Assembly (NCBI GenBank): GCA_014804265.1
Contig: JAAVAC010000059.1
Span: 1 to 64,000, forward strand
DNA: 64,000 bases
From: Lachnospiraceae bacterium
GTDB taxonomy: Bacteria > Bacillota > Clostridia > Lachnospirales > Lachnospiraceae
Reading direction: 5' to 3'
Made by a program: the position numbers and the translations under genes
Notes under the pieces: generated by a model
Database searches by the model: none
Told to the model about the DNA's origin: nothing
What the model saw: the letters and a program-made list of their open reading frames with translations, nothing else
Shown here: positions 43,024 through 52,345 of the stretch, piece after piece
How the letters are laid out: each line of letters begins with the position of its first letter
Numbering within the stretch: the first letter of the stretch is position 1

Positions 43024-43066
43024 AAAACTCCTGATACAGATTGTATAAAATGCAACAGGAGTTTTG
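43024..43066 (+). terminator. terminator hairpin after PIN toxin (right copy)
   Basis: caaaactcctgatacagattgtataaaatgcaacaggagttttgc; related to 42168-42213. Confidence 0.7.
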
Positions 43067-43384
43067 CAATTTCCTCTTTAAAATTTTCTACCAATAGAGT
43101 TCCGAAGATACATTACAATCTTGGGTATTTCGTGTTATATCTTTTATACTAAACAAATTTGGCTGCAGAATCATATATCTGTTAGGTTTATTGTAACTTC
43201 TTTCGGCATATCGCCAATTTTCCATAAATATGATTTAAATCACAAAAGTAGAAAGGATTATGCTTATGATACATGAAAACACGTTTTATACAGACCATCA
43301 AAAGTGTTCTAAGGAACAGCTTACCTATTTGTGCCGTATGTTTGACCAGTTAAAATCGGGAGTAGTGACAAACTGGGAATATAC

Positions 43385-43531
43385 ATGCTACAATTGAATC
43401 AAACAGAAAATCCCGAAAACGAGATAAATATGCCCCAAGTATACTACTGGGCAAAGCTGTTTAAAGCAGCTATATGGGAGGAGATTCAAATGTTAGCAAA
43501 GAAAAATGAAGTCATAAATCAAAGCAAGTGA
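43385..43531 (+). pseudogene. C-terminal remnant, possibly of an Rpn-type nuclease-like gene
   Basis: MLQLNQTENPENEINMPQVYYWAKLFKAAIWEEIQMLAKKNEVINQSK*; small truncated frame without recognisable N-terminal domain. Confidence 0.4.
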
Positions 43532-43724
43532 TTATGCCAACGCAAGAGGAACATGGAGATTGAGAAGCAATAATAGTGCTTATGAAGGCAATTGTGACTG
43601 GTGGCTGCGTTCCCCATATGCTACGTATGTTACCTCCGATGGGTATATCAATTGGGATGGTGCTCTTGTCAACGATGACTCTGTTGGCATCTGTCCGGCT
43701 TTGCATATAAATATCTTATATTAG
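43530..43724 (+). pseudogene. DUF6273-type protein C-terminal fragment
   Basis: DYANARGTWRLRSNNSAYEGNCDWWLRSPYATYVTSDGYINWDGALVNDDSVGICPALHINILY*; no start codon or N-terminal domain. Confidence 0.65.
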
Positions 43725-43907
43725 AACCATGACAGAGGATGGGAACATTGACGAAGATGGAACCCAAAAAGCAGCATTGTAAAAGATAGAAGCTAACTAA
43801 TACAGATTCCTTTTCCTTTGCGTATACGAAAGTTTTATGGTATTATGTACACGAAAGCCATATATGGTTTTGATTCAGACAATCAACATTTGGGAGAGCG
43901 GTTCATG

Positions 43908-46247
43908 GGAAAGAAAATTGCAAAAGGGTTTTACAGCCTTTCCTATATTCTTTTTTGTGTCTTCGCAGCAGCCATGCTTCTTTTCGGACTTGAAGTATGG
44001 AATGATGCGGAGTTTTTATTTGCGACACAAAAAACCATAGTGCTTGCCTTAATCGTGGCAGTGGGGGCATTTTTTTTAGGAGCCTTTTTCTTAAAGCTAA
44101 GCCATACTCTTGAAAATATAAAAGAAAAAAAACTTTGGACATTCATAGCGCTAATAAGCATTTTCATGATGATTCTTCAGTTCCTTGTACTGAACATGCT
44201 GGAAATTTCCTACTTGTGGGACGGAGTAAACGTATTTTCCAGCGCTGTCTCCCGGTTGAAGGGCAATGACGTGGTAGAGCTGTATTTTTCCCGCTATACC
44301 AATCAGAACGGCTTTCTGGCAGTTACCTACAGCTTACTGAAAATGGGAAAGCTGTTTGGGTTGGCAGAGGCTGACTATGTATCCTATTTAAACATCTGGA
44401 ACCTGATTTTTATGGATGTGGCAATAGCCTTGGCAGCGGCTATTCTTTACAGGCTTCGTAAAGAAAAAAAAGCAGCCTCGGTTCTGTTGTTTCTGTTGAT
44501 TACTGCCTTTAACCCATTTATTTATCTGTGGACAGCTTTTTATTACACTTCCATTCTGGTAATGCCCGTTTTCCTTGGAATCGTTTATCTGGCGCTCTGC
44601 ATGGAGGGACAGGAAAAATGGCAAATCAAAATGGGACAGACTGCCATTCTTGCAGTTCTATTTGTGCTTGGCACAAGATTGAGACAGACCACAATCATAC
44701 TGGCAATTGCTATGATATTGGCAAAGATTGTGGCATTGGGACTTAAGAGAAAAAATGGAGCTGTCCGAAAGCAAATGAATGAGCAGGAAGCTGACGGACT
44801 TAGAAAAAAAGGCGACGCAGCTTGCAATTCAAAGAGAGGATATATGGCAGCAGCCTATACCGCTGTCTTCTGCCTTTGCTTATTTCTCACAAATTATGCC
44901 TGTAAATCCTATGAAACAAGAATCAACAATTTAGACACCAAAGATACTGCATTCCCGGCAATCCACTGGATTATGATGGGGCTGGACCATGGCGGCGAAT
45001 ACAATAACAGCGATGCGGATTATACCGCTTCCTTCCCTACCCATGAGGAAAAGGTACAGGGCGACATGGAGCTGTTGACAGCCAGATTAAAGCATTTTGG
45101 CGTGAAGGGGATTTCCAGAACGTATCTTCAAAAGTTTATAAACACCTGGGTATCCGCCAGCAATGCCTATCCCTTCCGGTTGTCCGTCTGCCAGAAGTAT
45201 ACGGCTGCCCATGACTGGATTTTCGGGGATAAAAAGGATTTTGTAATCTACTACCATCAAATATATCAGATATTTTTGCTGTTCTTTATTCTTTCAGGAG
45301 CCATAAGCCAATGGAGGAAAGAAAAGCCGGACGGCATTTATATGCTGCAGCTTTGCTTTCTTGGAACGATTTTATTTCATTTGCTCTGGGAAGCCGGACC
45401 CCTTTACAGTGTCAGCCTGCAGATTGTCTATTTTCTGTTAGGAACCTATGGCGTTTTAAGCTTTTCGACGGAGGCAGGGGTTTTTGAAATACAAAAAAAT
45501 GCCCTCTTTTTTATAGGAATCTGCATAACAGCACTGTTTTTCCTATGCAATGTGAACACCTTTACAAAGGAAACAAGGGAAAGAGAAAAAAGAGTAGTCA
45601 ACCAGTATTTAGCAAGCGATAACCTGAAAATAGAAAAAGGGGAACAGGTTTCCCAGACTTTTCTGGCAACAAGGGATTTTAATTATCTCAATATCCACCT
45701 GTGCAACCATGAAAATGAAAAAAATACCTCCGTATATCAGTTGACACTGTCCGGGGAAGAGCATGGTACGGTTTATGAAGAAACCATATATGCAAAGGAC
45801 ATTTTGTTAGACAGCTTTCTTATGAGAACCTTTGATACGGTTTCCATTGAGCAACCGGAGCAGTTTACACTGTCCCTAAAGGCATTGGAAAGCGAGGGGG
45901 ATAATTTCCTGGAAATTATTTATTTTCAAATGAAGGATTACGACCCCTATACGAAGGGCATATTTGCAAAGGAGAAAAAAGCCTTAAAGGGCGATATGTT
46001 CCTGATGATCAGCGAAAAAACCAATGGTTCCTATACGGGAAGAAAACGCTATGCCATAACAGCAGGTCTTTTCTTATTGATAGAAGGGGCAGTCTGGCTG
46101 TTTGTAATAGGCAGAAAAAACAGAATACAACATGACAGCGGGACGAACAGCGATGAGTTGAAAAAGCAACAGGAGCGAAATGAACAGGCTGCAATAGCAA
46201 CGGGAAAGGAAAACAAAGGCAATGAAATGGAAAAAACTGACGATTAA
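43908..46247 (+). CDS. multi-spanning GT-C type glycosyltransferase-like membrane protein
   Basis: about 10-12 hydrophobic segments; ATG 43908 (MGKKIAKGFYSLSYILFCVF) preferred over upstream TTG 43818; paralogous to 52892-54445. Confidence 0.7.
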   Translation, partial: GKKIAKGFYSLSYILFCVFAAAMLLFGLEVWNDAEFLFATQKTIVLALIVAVGAFFLGAFFLKLSHTLENIKEKKLWTFIALISIFMMILQFLVLNMLEISYLWDGVNVFSSAVSRLKGNDVVELYFSRYTNQNGFLAVTYSLLKMGKLFGLAEADYVSYLNIWNLIFMDVAIALAAAILYRLRKEKKAASVLLFLLITAFNPFIYLWTAFYYTSILVMPVFLGIVYLALCMEGQEKWQIKMGQTAILAVLFVLGTRLRQTTIILAIAMILAKIVALGLKRKNGAVRKQMNEQEADGLRKKGDAACNSKRGYMAAAYTAVFCLCLFLTNYACKSYETRINNLDTKDTAFPAIHWIMMGLDHGGEYNNSDADYTASFPTHEEKVQGDMELLTARLKHFGVKGISRTYLQKFINTWVSASNAYPFRLSVCQKYTAAHDWIFGDKKDFVIYYHQIYQIFLLFFILSGAISQWRKEKPDGIYMLQLCFLGTILFHLLWEAGPLYSVSLQIVYFLLGTYGVLSFSTEAGVFEIQKNALFFIGICITALFFLCNVNTFTKETREREKRVVNQYLASDNLKIEKGEQVSQTFLATRDFNYLNIHLCNHENEKNTSVYQLTLSGEEHGTVYEETIYAKDILLDSFLMRTFDTVSIEQPEQFTLSLKALESEGDNFLEIIYFQMKDYDPYTKGIFAKEKKALKGDMFLMISEKTNGSYTGRKRYAITAGLFLLIEGAVWLFVIGRKNRIQHDSGTNSDELKKQQERNEQAAIATGKENKGNEMEKTDD

Positions 46248-47340
46248 GACAATCACATCTGCGGAAGACATCATTATTTCCACCTTATATGATATTGGTC
46301 TGGAAGGAGCGCAGATTGAAGACAATGTTCCCTTAACAGCATGGGAAAAGGAGCAGATGTTCGTGGATATCCCCCCAATGGAAAAAGAAGATGACGGCAT
46401 TGCCTATCTGAATTTCTTTGTGGAGGTGCCCACGGAACAGGAAGCATTAGAAGAGAATGAACAGTCAGAAGCTATGAAAAAGGAAGCCGGCGTAACAGGA
46501 GCAACCGGAGCCAAAGGCTCAGGAACGGCAGCAATGCAGCCGGGATTATCCGAAGGAGTGGACAACTCCTACACACCGATTAGCAGCGGCAAACCAGTTG
46601 ATATGGAGAAATTGATAAAACAGGTAGAAGAAGAGCTGAATGATTTGCGAAGCTTTATGGATATTGGCGAAGGCACCATAACCGTTTCGGAAACGGAAGA
46701 CAAGGACTGGATCAATAACTGGAAGGAATATTTCCACCAGTTTGCCATAGACGATTTACTTGTGATTCCATCCTGGGAAGAGGTAAAGGAAGAATATAAA
46801 GGGAAAAAGCTTCTGCACATCGACCCGGGAACTGCTTTCGGTACTGGAATGCATGAGACCACACAGCTATGTATTAGACAGATTAAGAAATTTGTCACGA
46901 AGGATACGAGACTTTTGGATGTGGGAACCGGAAGCGGTATTTTGGGAATCGTTTCCCTGCTCTATGGAGGAAAAAGCGTGGTAGGGACGGATTTAGACCC
47001 CTGTGCAGTAGAAGCAGTGGCGGAAAACCTGGAAGCGAACAGGATTTCAGGAGAAGCCTTTACCATGATGATTGGAAATATCATTACAGAAAAAGAGATT
47101 CAGGACAAAGTTGGTTATGGGTGTTATGATATAGCCGTGGCTAACATACTGGCAGAAGTGCTTGTTCCCCTCACTCCGGTAATCGTAAACCATTTGAAAC
47201 AGGGCGGTATTTATATTACCTCCGGCATTATTGCCGAAAAGGAACAACTGGTAGTGGAAACAGTGAAGCAGGCAGGGCTTACGTTGGTGGAAGTGACCCG
47301 TCAGGGCGAATGGGTCAGTGTGACTGCAAGGAAAGAGTGA
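46222..47340 (+). CDS. prmA: ribosomal protein L11 methyltransferase
   Basis: IDPGTAFGTGMHETTQLCIRQIKKFVTKDTRLLDVGTGSGILGI; AVANILAEVLVPLTP. Confidence 0.93.
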   Translation: MKWKKLTIKTITSAEDIIISTLYDIGLEGAQIEDNVPLTAWEKEQMFVDIPPMEKEDDGIAYLNFFVEVPTEQEALEENEQSEAMKKEAGVTGATGAKGSGTAAMQPGLSEGVDNSYTPISSGKPVDMEKLIKQVEEELNDLRSFMDIGEGTITVSETEDKDWINNWKEYFHQFAIDDLLVIPSWEEVKEEYKGKKLLHIDPGTAFGTGMHETTQLCIRQIKKFVTKDTRLLDVGTGSGILGIVSLLYGGKSVVGTDLDPCAVEAVAENLEANRISGEAFTMMIGNIITEKEIQDKVGYGCYDIAVANILAEVLVPLTPVIVNHLKQGGIYITSGIIAEKEQLVVETVKQAGLTLVEVTRQGEWVSVTARKE

Positions 47341-47344
47341 GAAC

Positions 47345-48085
47345 ATGTATCAATTTTTTGTATCCCCGGAGCAGATTCAGGGCAATCGGATCATCATCAG
47401 CGGAAAAGACGTAAACCACATTAAAAATGTGCTGCGGATGAAGAACGGTGAGGAAATAAACGTAAAGACTGGCATGGACGGAAAGGAATACCGTTGCGGG
47501 ATTTTGGAATTTACAGAGGATGAAGTCATTTGTGAGCTTTACTTTATTAAGGAGGAGGATGTGGAGCTTCCGGTAAAAGTCTATTTGTTCCAGGGGCTTC
47601 CAAAGTCTGACAAAATGGAATGGATCATACAAAAGGCGGTAGAGCTTGGGGTTTATGAAATCATTCCCGTGGCATCCAAACGTGCCGTGGTGAAGTTGGA
47701 TGAAAAGAAGGCAAAAAGCAAGGTGGCAAGATGGCAGGGCATTTCCGAAGCGGCAGCCAAACAAAGCAAAAGAGCCGTCATCCCACAGGTCACTCTTCCC
47801 ATGTCATTTCGGGAAGCGCTTGCTTACTGCAGGAACATGGATGTAAAGCTGATTCCCTACGAGCTTGCAAAGAATATGGAACAGACCAGAAAAGCCATAG
47901 AGGGCATTGGAAAAAATCAGTCTGTTGCAGTGTTCATCGGACCGGAAGGCGGCTTTGCGGAAGAAGAGATCAAGGAAGCCAAAGAAGCGGGCATGCTTCC
48001 CATCACTCTGGGAAAACGGATTCTTCGGACGGAAACAGCAGGCATGTGTATACTTGCCTTCCTTTTGTATCAGTTGGAAGAATAA
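47345..48085 (+). CDS. rsmE: 16S rRNA (uracil(1498)-N(3))-methyltransferase
   Basis: GLPKSDKMEWIIQKAVELGVYEIIPVASKRAVVKL; FIGPEGGFAEEEIKEAKEAG; LGKRILRTETA. Confidence 0.95.
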   Translation: MYQFFVSPEQIQGNRIIISGKDVNHIKNVLRMKNGEEINVKTGMDGKEYRCGILEFTEDEVICELYFIKEEDVELPVKVYLFQGLPKSDKMEWIIQKAVELGVYEIIPVASKRAVVKLDEKKAKSKVARWQGISEAAAKQSKRAVIPQVTLPMSFREALAYCRNMDVKLIPYELAKNMEQTRKAIEGIGKNQSVAVFIGPEGGFAEEEIKEAKEAGMLPITLGKRILRTETAGMCILAFLLYQLEE

Positions 48086-48135
48086 TGGCATATATTATCA
48101 TAAGGTGACGGATAAAGGAATAGGAAGGAAAAGCA

Positions 48136-49290
48136 ATGGAAGTATATTTAGATAATTCTGCTACAACGAAAGTGATGGATGAAGCGGCACATCTCGTAGT
48201 GGAGATATTTACAAAGGATTATGGAAATGCATCCAGTATGCATAAAAAGGGTGTCAGTGCAGAACGATATATCAAATATGCAAAAGAGACCCTTGCCAAA
48301 ATCATGAAGGTAAAGGACAAGGAAATTTACTTTACTTCTGGAGGAACGGAGTCCGATAACTGGGCATTGATTGGAAGCGCCTATGCGAATATGAGAGCAG
48401 GCAGGCATTTGATTACCACACAGATAGAGCATCCGGCTATCTTACAGACGATGGACTATCTGGAAAGGCAGGGATTTGAAGTGACCTACCTGCCTGTAAG
48501 CAAGGAGGGAATCGTTTCTCTGGATGCATTGAGAAAAGCTCTTCGCCCGGACACGATTTTAGTTTCCATTATGCAGGTAAATAATGAAGTGGGAGCTATG
48601 CAGCCCATTGAAGAGGCGGCTGCCATCATAAAAAAACAGAATCCCCAGACCTTATTTCATGTAGATGCCGTACAGGGCTTTGGAAAGCTGCCCATGTACC
48701 CTAAGAAATGGGGAGTGGATATGGTATCGGTCAGCGGTCATAAGATTCATGCACCTAAGGGCATAGGAATCCTGTATGTCAGGGAAGGCGTGAAGATAAG
48801 ACCTTTGATATATGGCGGCGGACAGCAGAAAAATTATCGTTCCGGTACGGAAAATGTTCCCGGTGCGGCAGGTATTGCAAAAGCAGCTGAATTATTGTAT
48901 AAGCATTTAGACAGGGATACAGAAAGACTTTATGAATTAAGGCGCTATTTTATAGGAGAGCTTCTCCAAATGGATGATGTGTACATCAACGGTCCCCTGG
49001 AGGAAGGGGCTGCGCCTCATATCGTCAGCGCCTCCATAAAAGGAATCAGAAGTGAAGTGCTTCTCCATGCTTTGGAGGAACGGGATATTTTTGTTTCGGC
49101 AGGCAGTGCATGCGCCTCCAAAAAGCATACGGTCAGCGCGACCTTACAGGCAATGCAGATAGAGCAGGCTCTTTTGGATTCTACCATTCGTTTCAGCTTT
49201 TCTATCTATACAACAAAAGAAGAATTGGATGATACATTGAAAGCCCTGCGGGAAATAATTCCCATGCTGCGCAGATATAAAAGACACTAG
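48136..49290 (+). CDS. cysteine desulfurase family protein
   Basis: VYLDNSATTKVMDEAA, FTSGGTESDNWALIGSA, VSVSGHKIHAPKGIGILYVR, SAGSACASKKHTVS; next to thiI. Confidence 0.95.
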   Translation: MEVYLDNSATTKVMDEAAHLVVEIFTKDYGNASSMHKKGVSAERYIKYAKETLAKIMKVKDKEIYFTSGGTESDNWALIGSAYANMRAGRHLITTQIEHPAILQTMDYLERQGFEVTYLPVSKEGIVSLDALRKALRPDTILVSIMQVNNEVGAMQPIEEAAAIIKKQNPQTLFHVDAVQGFGKLPMYPKKWGVDMVSVSGHKIHAPKGIGILYVREGVKIRPLIYGGGQQKNYRSGTENVPGAAGIAKAAELLYKHLDRDTERLYELRRYFIGELLQMDDVYINGPLEEGAAPHIVSASIKGIRSEVLLHALEERDIFVSAGSACASKKHTVSATLQAMQIEQALLDSTIRFSFSIYTTKEELDDTLKALREIIPMLRRYKRH

Positions 49291-49339
49291 AAATATCGGC
49301 AGCAGCTGATTTATCATACTCATAGAAAGGAATACACAT

Positions 49340-50518
49340 ATGTTCAAGGCATTTTTAATCAAATATGCAGAAATAGGAATTAAAGGAAAGAACCGCTATT
49401 TATTTGAAGAAGCACTGGTTGACCAGATCCGCTTTGCCTTAAAAAAGGTAGAGGGAGAGTTTAAGGTCCACAGGACCCAGGGGAGGATCTATGTAGATGC
49501 TTTATCGGAATTTGATTTTGATGAAACCATACAGGGGTTACAAAAAGTATTTGGCATTTCAGGCATTTGTCCGGTAGTTTATGCAGAGGACGAAGGCTTT
49601 GAAAAGTTAGGAAAAGATGTAATAGAATTTATTGATAAGGTATATCCGGAAAAAAATAAGACTTTTAAGGTACAAGCAAGACGTGCCAGAAAAAATTATC
49701 CCATGGACTCTATGGAGATAAACTGTGAGCTGGGCGGTGTGATCTTGGATGCCTATCCGGAAATGAAGGTGGATGTCCATCATCCGGAAATAGAACTGAA
49801 TGTGGAAATTCGTGAGAAAATTTATATATATTCCCAGATTATTCCGGGACCGGGAGGAATGCCCGTAGGTACCAACGGTAAGGCAATGCTTCTTCTGTCG
49901 GGAGGCATTGACTCTCCCGTTGCCGGATATATGATCAGCAAGCGGGGGGTAAAAATCGATGCGGTTTATTTTCATGCCCCTCCTTACACAAGTGAACGTG
50001 CCAAGGAAAAGGTAGTGGATCTGGCAAGGTATGTGGCAGCTTATTCCGGACCCATGAAGCTTCATATCGTGAACTTTACAGATATCCAGCTTTATATTTA
50101 TGAGAAATGCCCTCATGACGAGCTGACCATTATCATGCGCCGTTTTATGATGAAGATTGCAGAGAAGATTGCTTTGGAAAGCGGCTGCCTTGGGCTGATT
50201 ACCGGAGAAAGCATTGGACAAGTTGCCTCCCAGACCATGCAGAGCCTGGCGGCTACCAATGAGGTGTGCACCCTTCCGGTATATCGTCCTTTGATTGGTT
50301 TTGATAAGCAGGAAATCGTGGAGATATCGGAAAGGATTGACACTTATGAAACTTCTGTGCTGCCCTATGAGGATTGCTGCACGATTTTCGTGGCAAAGCA
50401 TCCTGTTACAAAGCCAAATGTAAAGGTGATTAAGGGACATGAGAAAAATCTGGAAGAAAAAATAGATGAAATGGTGGAGACCGCATTAAGCAGCAGGGAG
50501 ATTTTGGATATTGAATAG
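49340..50518 (+). CDS. thiI: tRNA 4-thiouridine synthase ThiI
   Basis: THUMP plus LLSGGIDSPVAGYMISKRGVKIDAVYFHAPPYTSERAKEKV. Confidence 0.97.
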   Translation: MFKAFLIKYAEIGIKGKNRYLFEEALVDQIRFALKKVEGEFKVHRTQGRIYVDALSEFDFDETIQGLQKVFGISGICPVVYAEDEGFEKLGKDVIEFIDKVYPEKNKTFKVQARRARKNYPMDSMEINCELGGVILDAYPEMKVDVHHPEIELNVEIREKIYIYSQIIPGPGGMPVGTNGKAMLLLSGGIDSPVAGYMISKRGVKIDAVYFHAPPYTSERAKEKVVDLARYVAAYSGPMKLHIVNFTDIQLYIYEKCPHDELTIIMRRFMMKIAEKIALESGCLGLITGESIGQVASQTMQSLAATNEVCTLPVYRPLIGFDKQEIVEISERIDTYETSVLPYEDCCTIFVAKHPVTKPNVKVIKGHEKNLEEKIDEMVETALSSREILDIE

Positions 50519-50612
50519 AGGCAGATGGGTTCTACAGATGTTTTATGAAGAAACTGATAGTAAAAGGAAATAAAAAAGCAGGGACATCTGTCCCTGCTTA
50601 GGTTGATGATAA

Positions 50613-50846
50613 TTACTCAATTATGTATGGTTTTAAAACTTCTAAAACATCATCTACACTATCCTCTGCATGGATGTTCAAGTCGATGGATTTAGATAAA
50701 TCCAGGCTGAAAATACCCATGATGGATTTTGCATCGATAACGTATCTGCCTGAAACTAAATCGAAATCATAATCAAATTTAGTAATATCATTTACGAATG
50801 ATTTCACTTTGTCAATTGAATTTAATGAAATTTTAACTGTTTTCAT
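50613..50846 (-). CDS. HPr-like phosphocarrier-family protein lacking the His-15 motif
   Basis: MKTVKISLNSIDKVKSFVNDITKFDYDFDLVSGRYVIDAKSIMGIFSLDLSKSIDLNIHAED; ATG 50846. Confidence 0.85.
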   Translation of the reverse strand: MKTVKISLNSIDKVKSFVNDITKFDYDFDLVSGRYVIDAKSIMGIFSLDLSKSIDLNIHAEDSVDDVLEVLKPYIIE

Positions 50847-50949
50847 TAGAATTACCTCCTTCATAATTTGAATACCTTCACTCCTTATACTAATGGTTCG
50901 AAGAGAAAAAGTCAATACGAAAACAGTACAAAAAAAAGAGAGGTTTCAT

Positions 50950-52338
50950 ATGAAAAGTGTGGCATTACATAACTTAGGCTGCAAAGTCAACTCCTACGAA
51001 ATGGACGTTATGCAACAAATATTACAAGAAAATGGGTATAAAATTGTACCATTTGATGAATTTGCGGATATCTATATCATAAATACATGTACCGTAACCA
51101 ATATGGCAGATAGAAAAAGCAGGCAGATGCTCCACCGGGCCAAGAAGCAGAACCCTAATGGGATTGTGGTAGCTACAGGCTGCTATGTCCAGACCGGAAA
51201 AGAGGCGGTCTGCCTGGATGATGCCATTGACCTGGCAATTGGGAATAACCGGAAAAAGGATCTGGTTCCCATCTTAGAGCAGTTCATAAAGGAACGGGAA
51301 GCCCTTGCGGCAGAAAACGAAAAACTGCTTCCTGACAGGGAAGAAGCTGCAAAACGGAAGACGCTAAATGCTACTACCGTGATTGACATCAACCATACCA
51401 ATGAGTATGAAAGAATGTTCTTAAAGGAAACCGCAGAGCATACAAGGGCCTATATTAAAATACAGGACGGCTGCAACCAATTCTGTACCTACTGCATTAT
51501 CCCTTATGCTAGAGGGCGGGTCCGTTCCAGAAGTCAGGAAGATATTTTACAGGAAATCAGAGACCTGCAGAGAAAAGGCTATAAGGAAGTGGTGCTTACC
51601 GGCATTCATTTAAGCTCCTATGGAGTGGATTTCGGAAAAGAACCGCTGCTTCTTCCCTTAATAAAGAAAATCCATGAAATAGATGGAATTGAAAGAATTC
51701 GTTTAGGGTCCTTAGAACCAAGGATTATTACGGAAGAGTTTGCAAAAGAATTATCCACTATGGATAAAATCTGCCCTCATTTTCACCTATCCCTGCAAAG
51801 CGGCTGTGATGCTACCCTGAAAAGAATGAACCGCCGCTATGATACAAAGGAATTTAAAGAAAAGGTTCAGATTTTGCGGAAAGCATTTTCCCATCCTGCA
51901 ATCACAACAGATGTAATAACCGGATTTCCGGGCGAAACGGAAGAAGAATTTCTAAAAACAAAAGCATTTTTAGAAAATATCCAATTTTTTGAAATGCATA
52001 TTTTCCCATATTCCAAAAGGAAGGGAACAAAAGCTGCCCTCATGGAAAACCAAGTACCGGAAGCGGTAAAAAAGGAAAGAAGCCGTGTGCTTTTGGAACT
52101 GGAAAAGAAGCAGTCGGAAGCATTCCGGAGTGAATATGTGGGAAAAGAGTTGTCCGTATTGTTTGAGGAACGAAAGGAGATCGGGGGAAAGGAATACGAA
52201 ATAGGGCATACAAAGGAATATGTGAAGGTTGCTGTTTTGGCAGAGGATAAAGAAGCGGTCTTTTCCAATGAGATTAGAACGGTGCTGGCGAAAAGTATGC
52301 TTACGGAGGAGATGATTCTTGGGGATTTGGTAAAATAG
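50950..52338 (+). CDS. mtaB: tRNA (N6-L-threonylcarbamoyladenosine(37)-C2)-methylthiotransferase MtaB
   Basis: SVALHNLGCKVNSYEMDVMQQIL; radical SAM CNQFCTYCIIPYARGRVRSR; ATG 50950 preferred. Confidence 0.93.
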   Translation: MKSVALHNLGCKVNSYEMDVMQQILQENGYKIVPFDEFADIYIINTCTVTNMADRKSRQMLHRAKKQNPNGIVVATGCYVQTGKEAVCLDDAIDLAIGNNRKKDLVPILEQFIKEREALAAENEKLLPDREEAAKRKTLNATTVIDINHTNEYERMFLKETAEHTRAYIKIQDGCNQFCTYCIIPYARGRVRSRSQEDILQEIRDLQRKGYKEVVLTGIHLSSYGVDFGKEPLLLPLIKKIHEIDGIERIRLGSLEPRIITEEFAKELSTMDKICPHFHLSLQSGCDATLKRMNRRYDTKEFKEKVQILRKAFSHPAITTDVITGFPGETEEEFLKTKAFLENIQFFEMHIFPYSKRKGTKAALMENQVPEAVKKERSRVLLELEKKQSEAFRSEYVGKELSVLFEERKEIGGKEYEIGHTKEYVKVAVLAEDKEAVFSNEIRTVLAKSMLTEEMILGDLVK

Positions 52339-52345
52339 GGGGAGT

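Noticed and set aside
43266-43397. 43 aa ORF MIHENTFYTDHQKCSKEQLTYLCRMFDQLKSGVVTNWEYTCYN with a weak RBS
   Set aside because: Might be a small gene or another fragment, but nothing supports function; left unannotated.
49607-50440. 277 aa antisense ORF opposite thiI
   Set aside because: Entirely inside a confidently identified thiI; His/Cys-rich translation typical of antisense frames.
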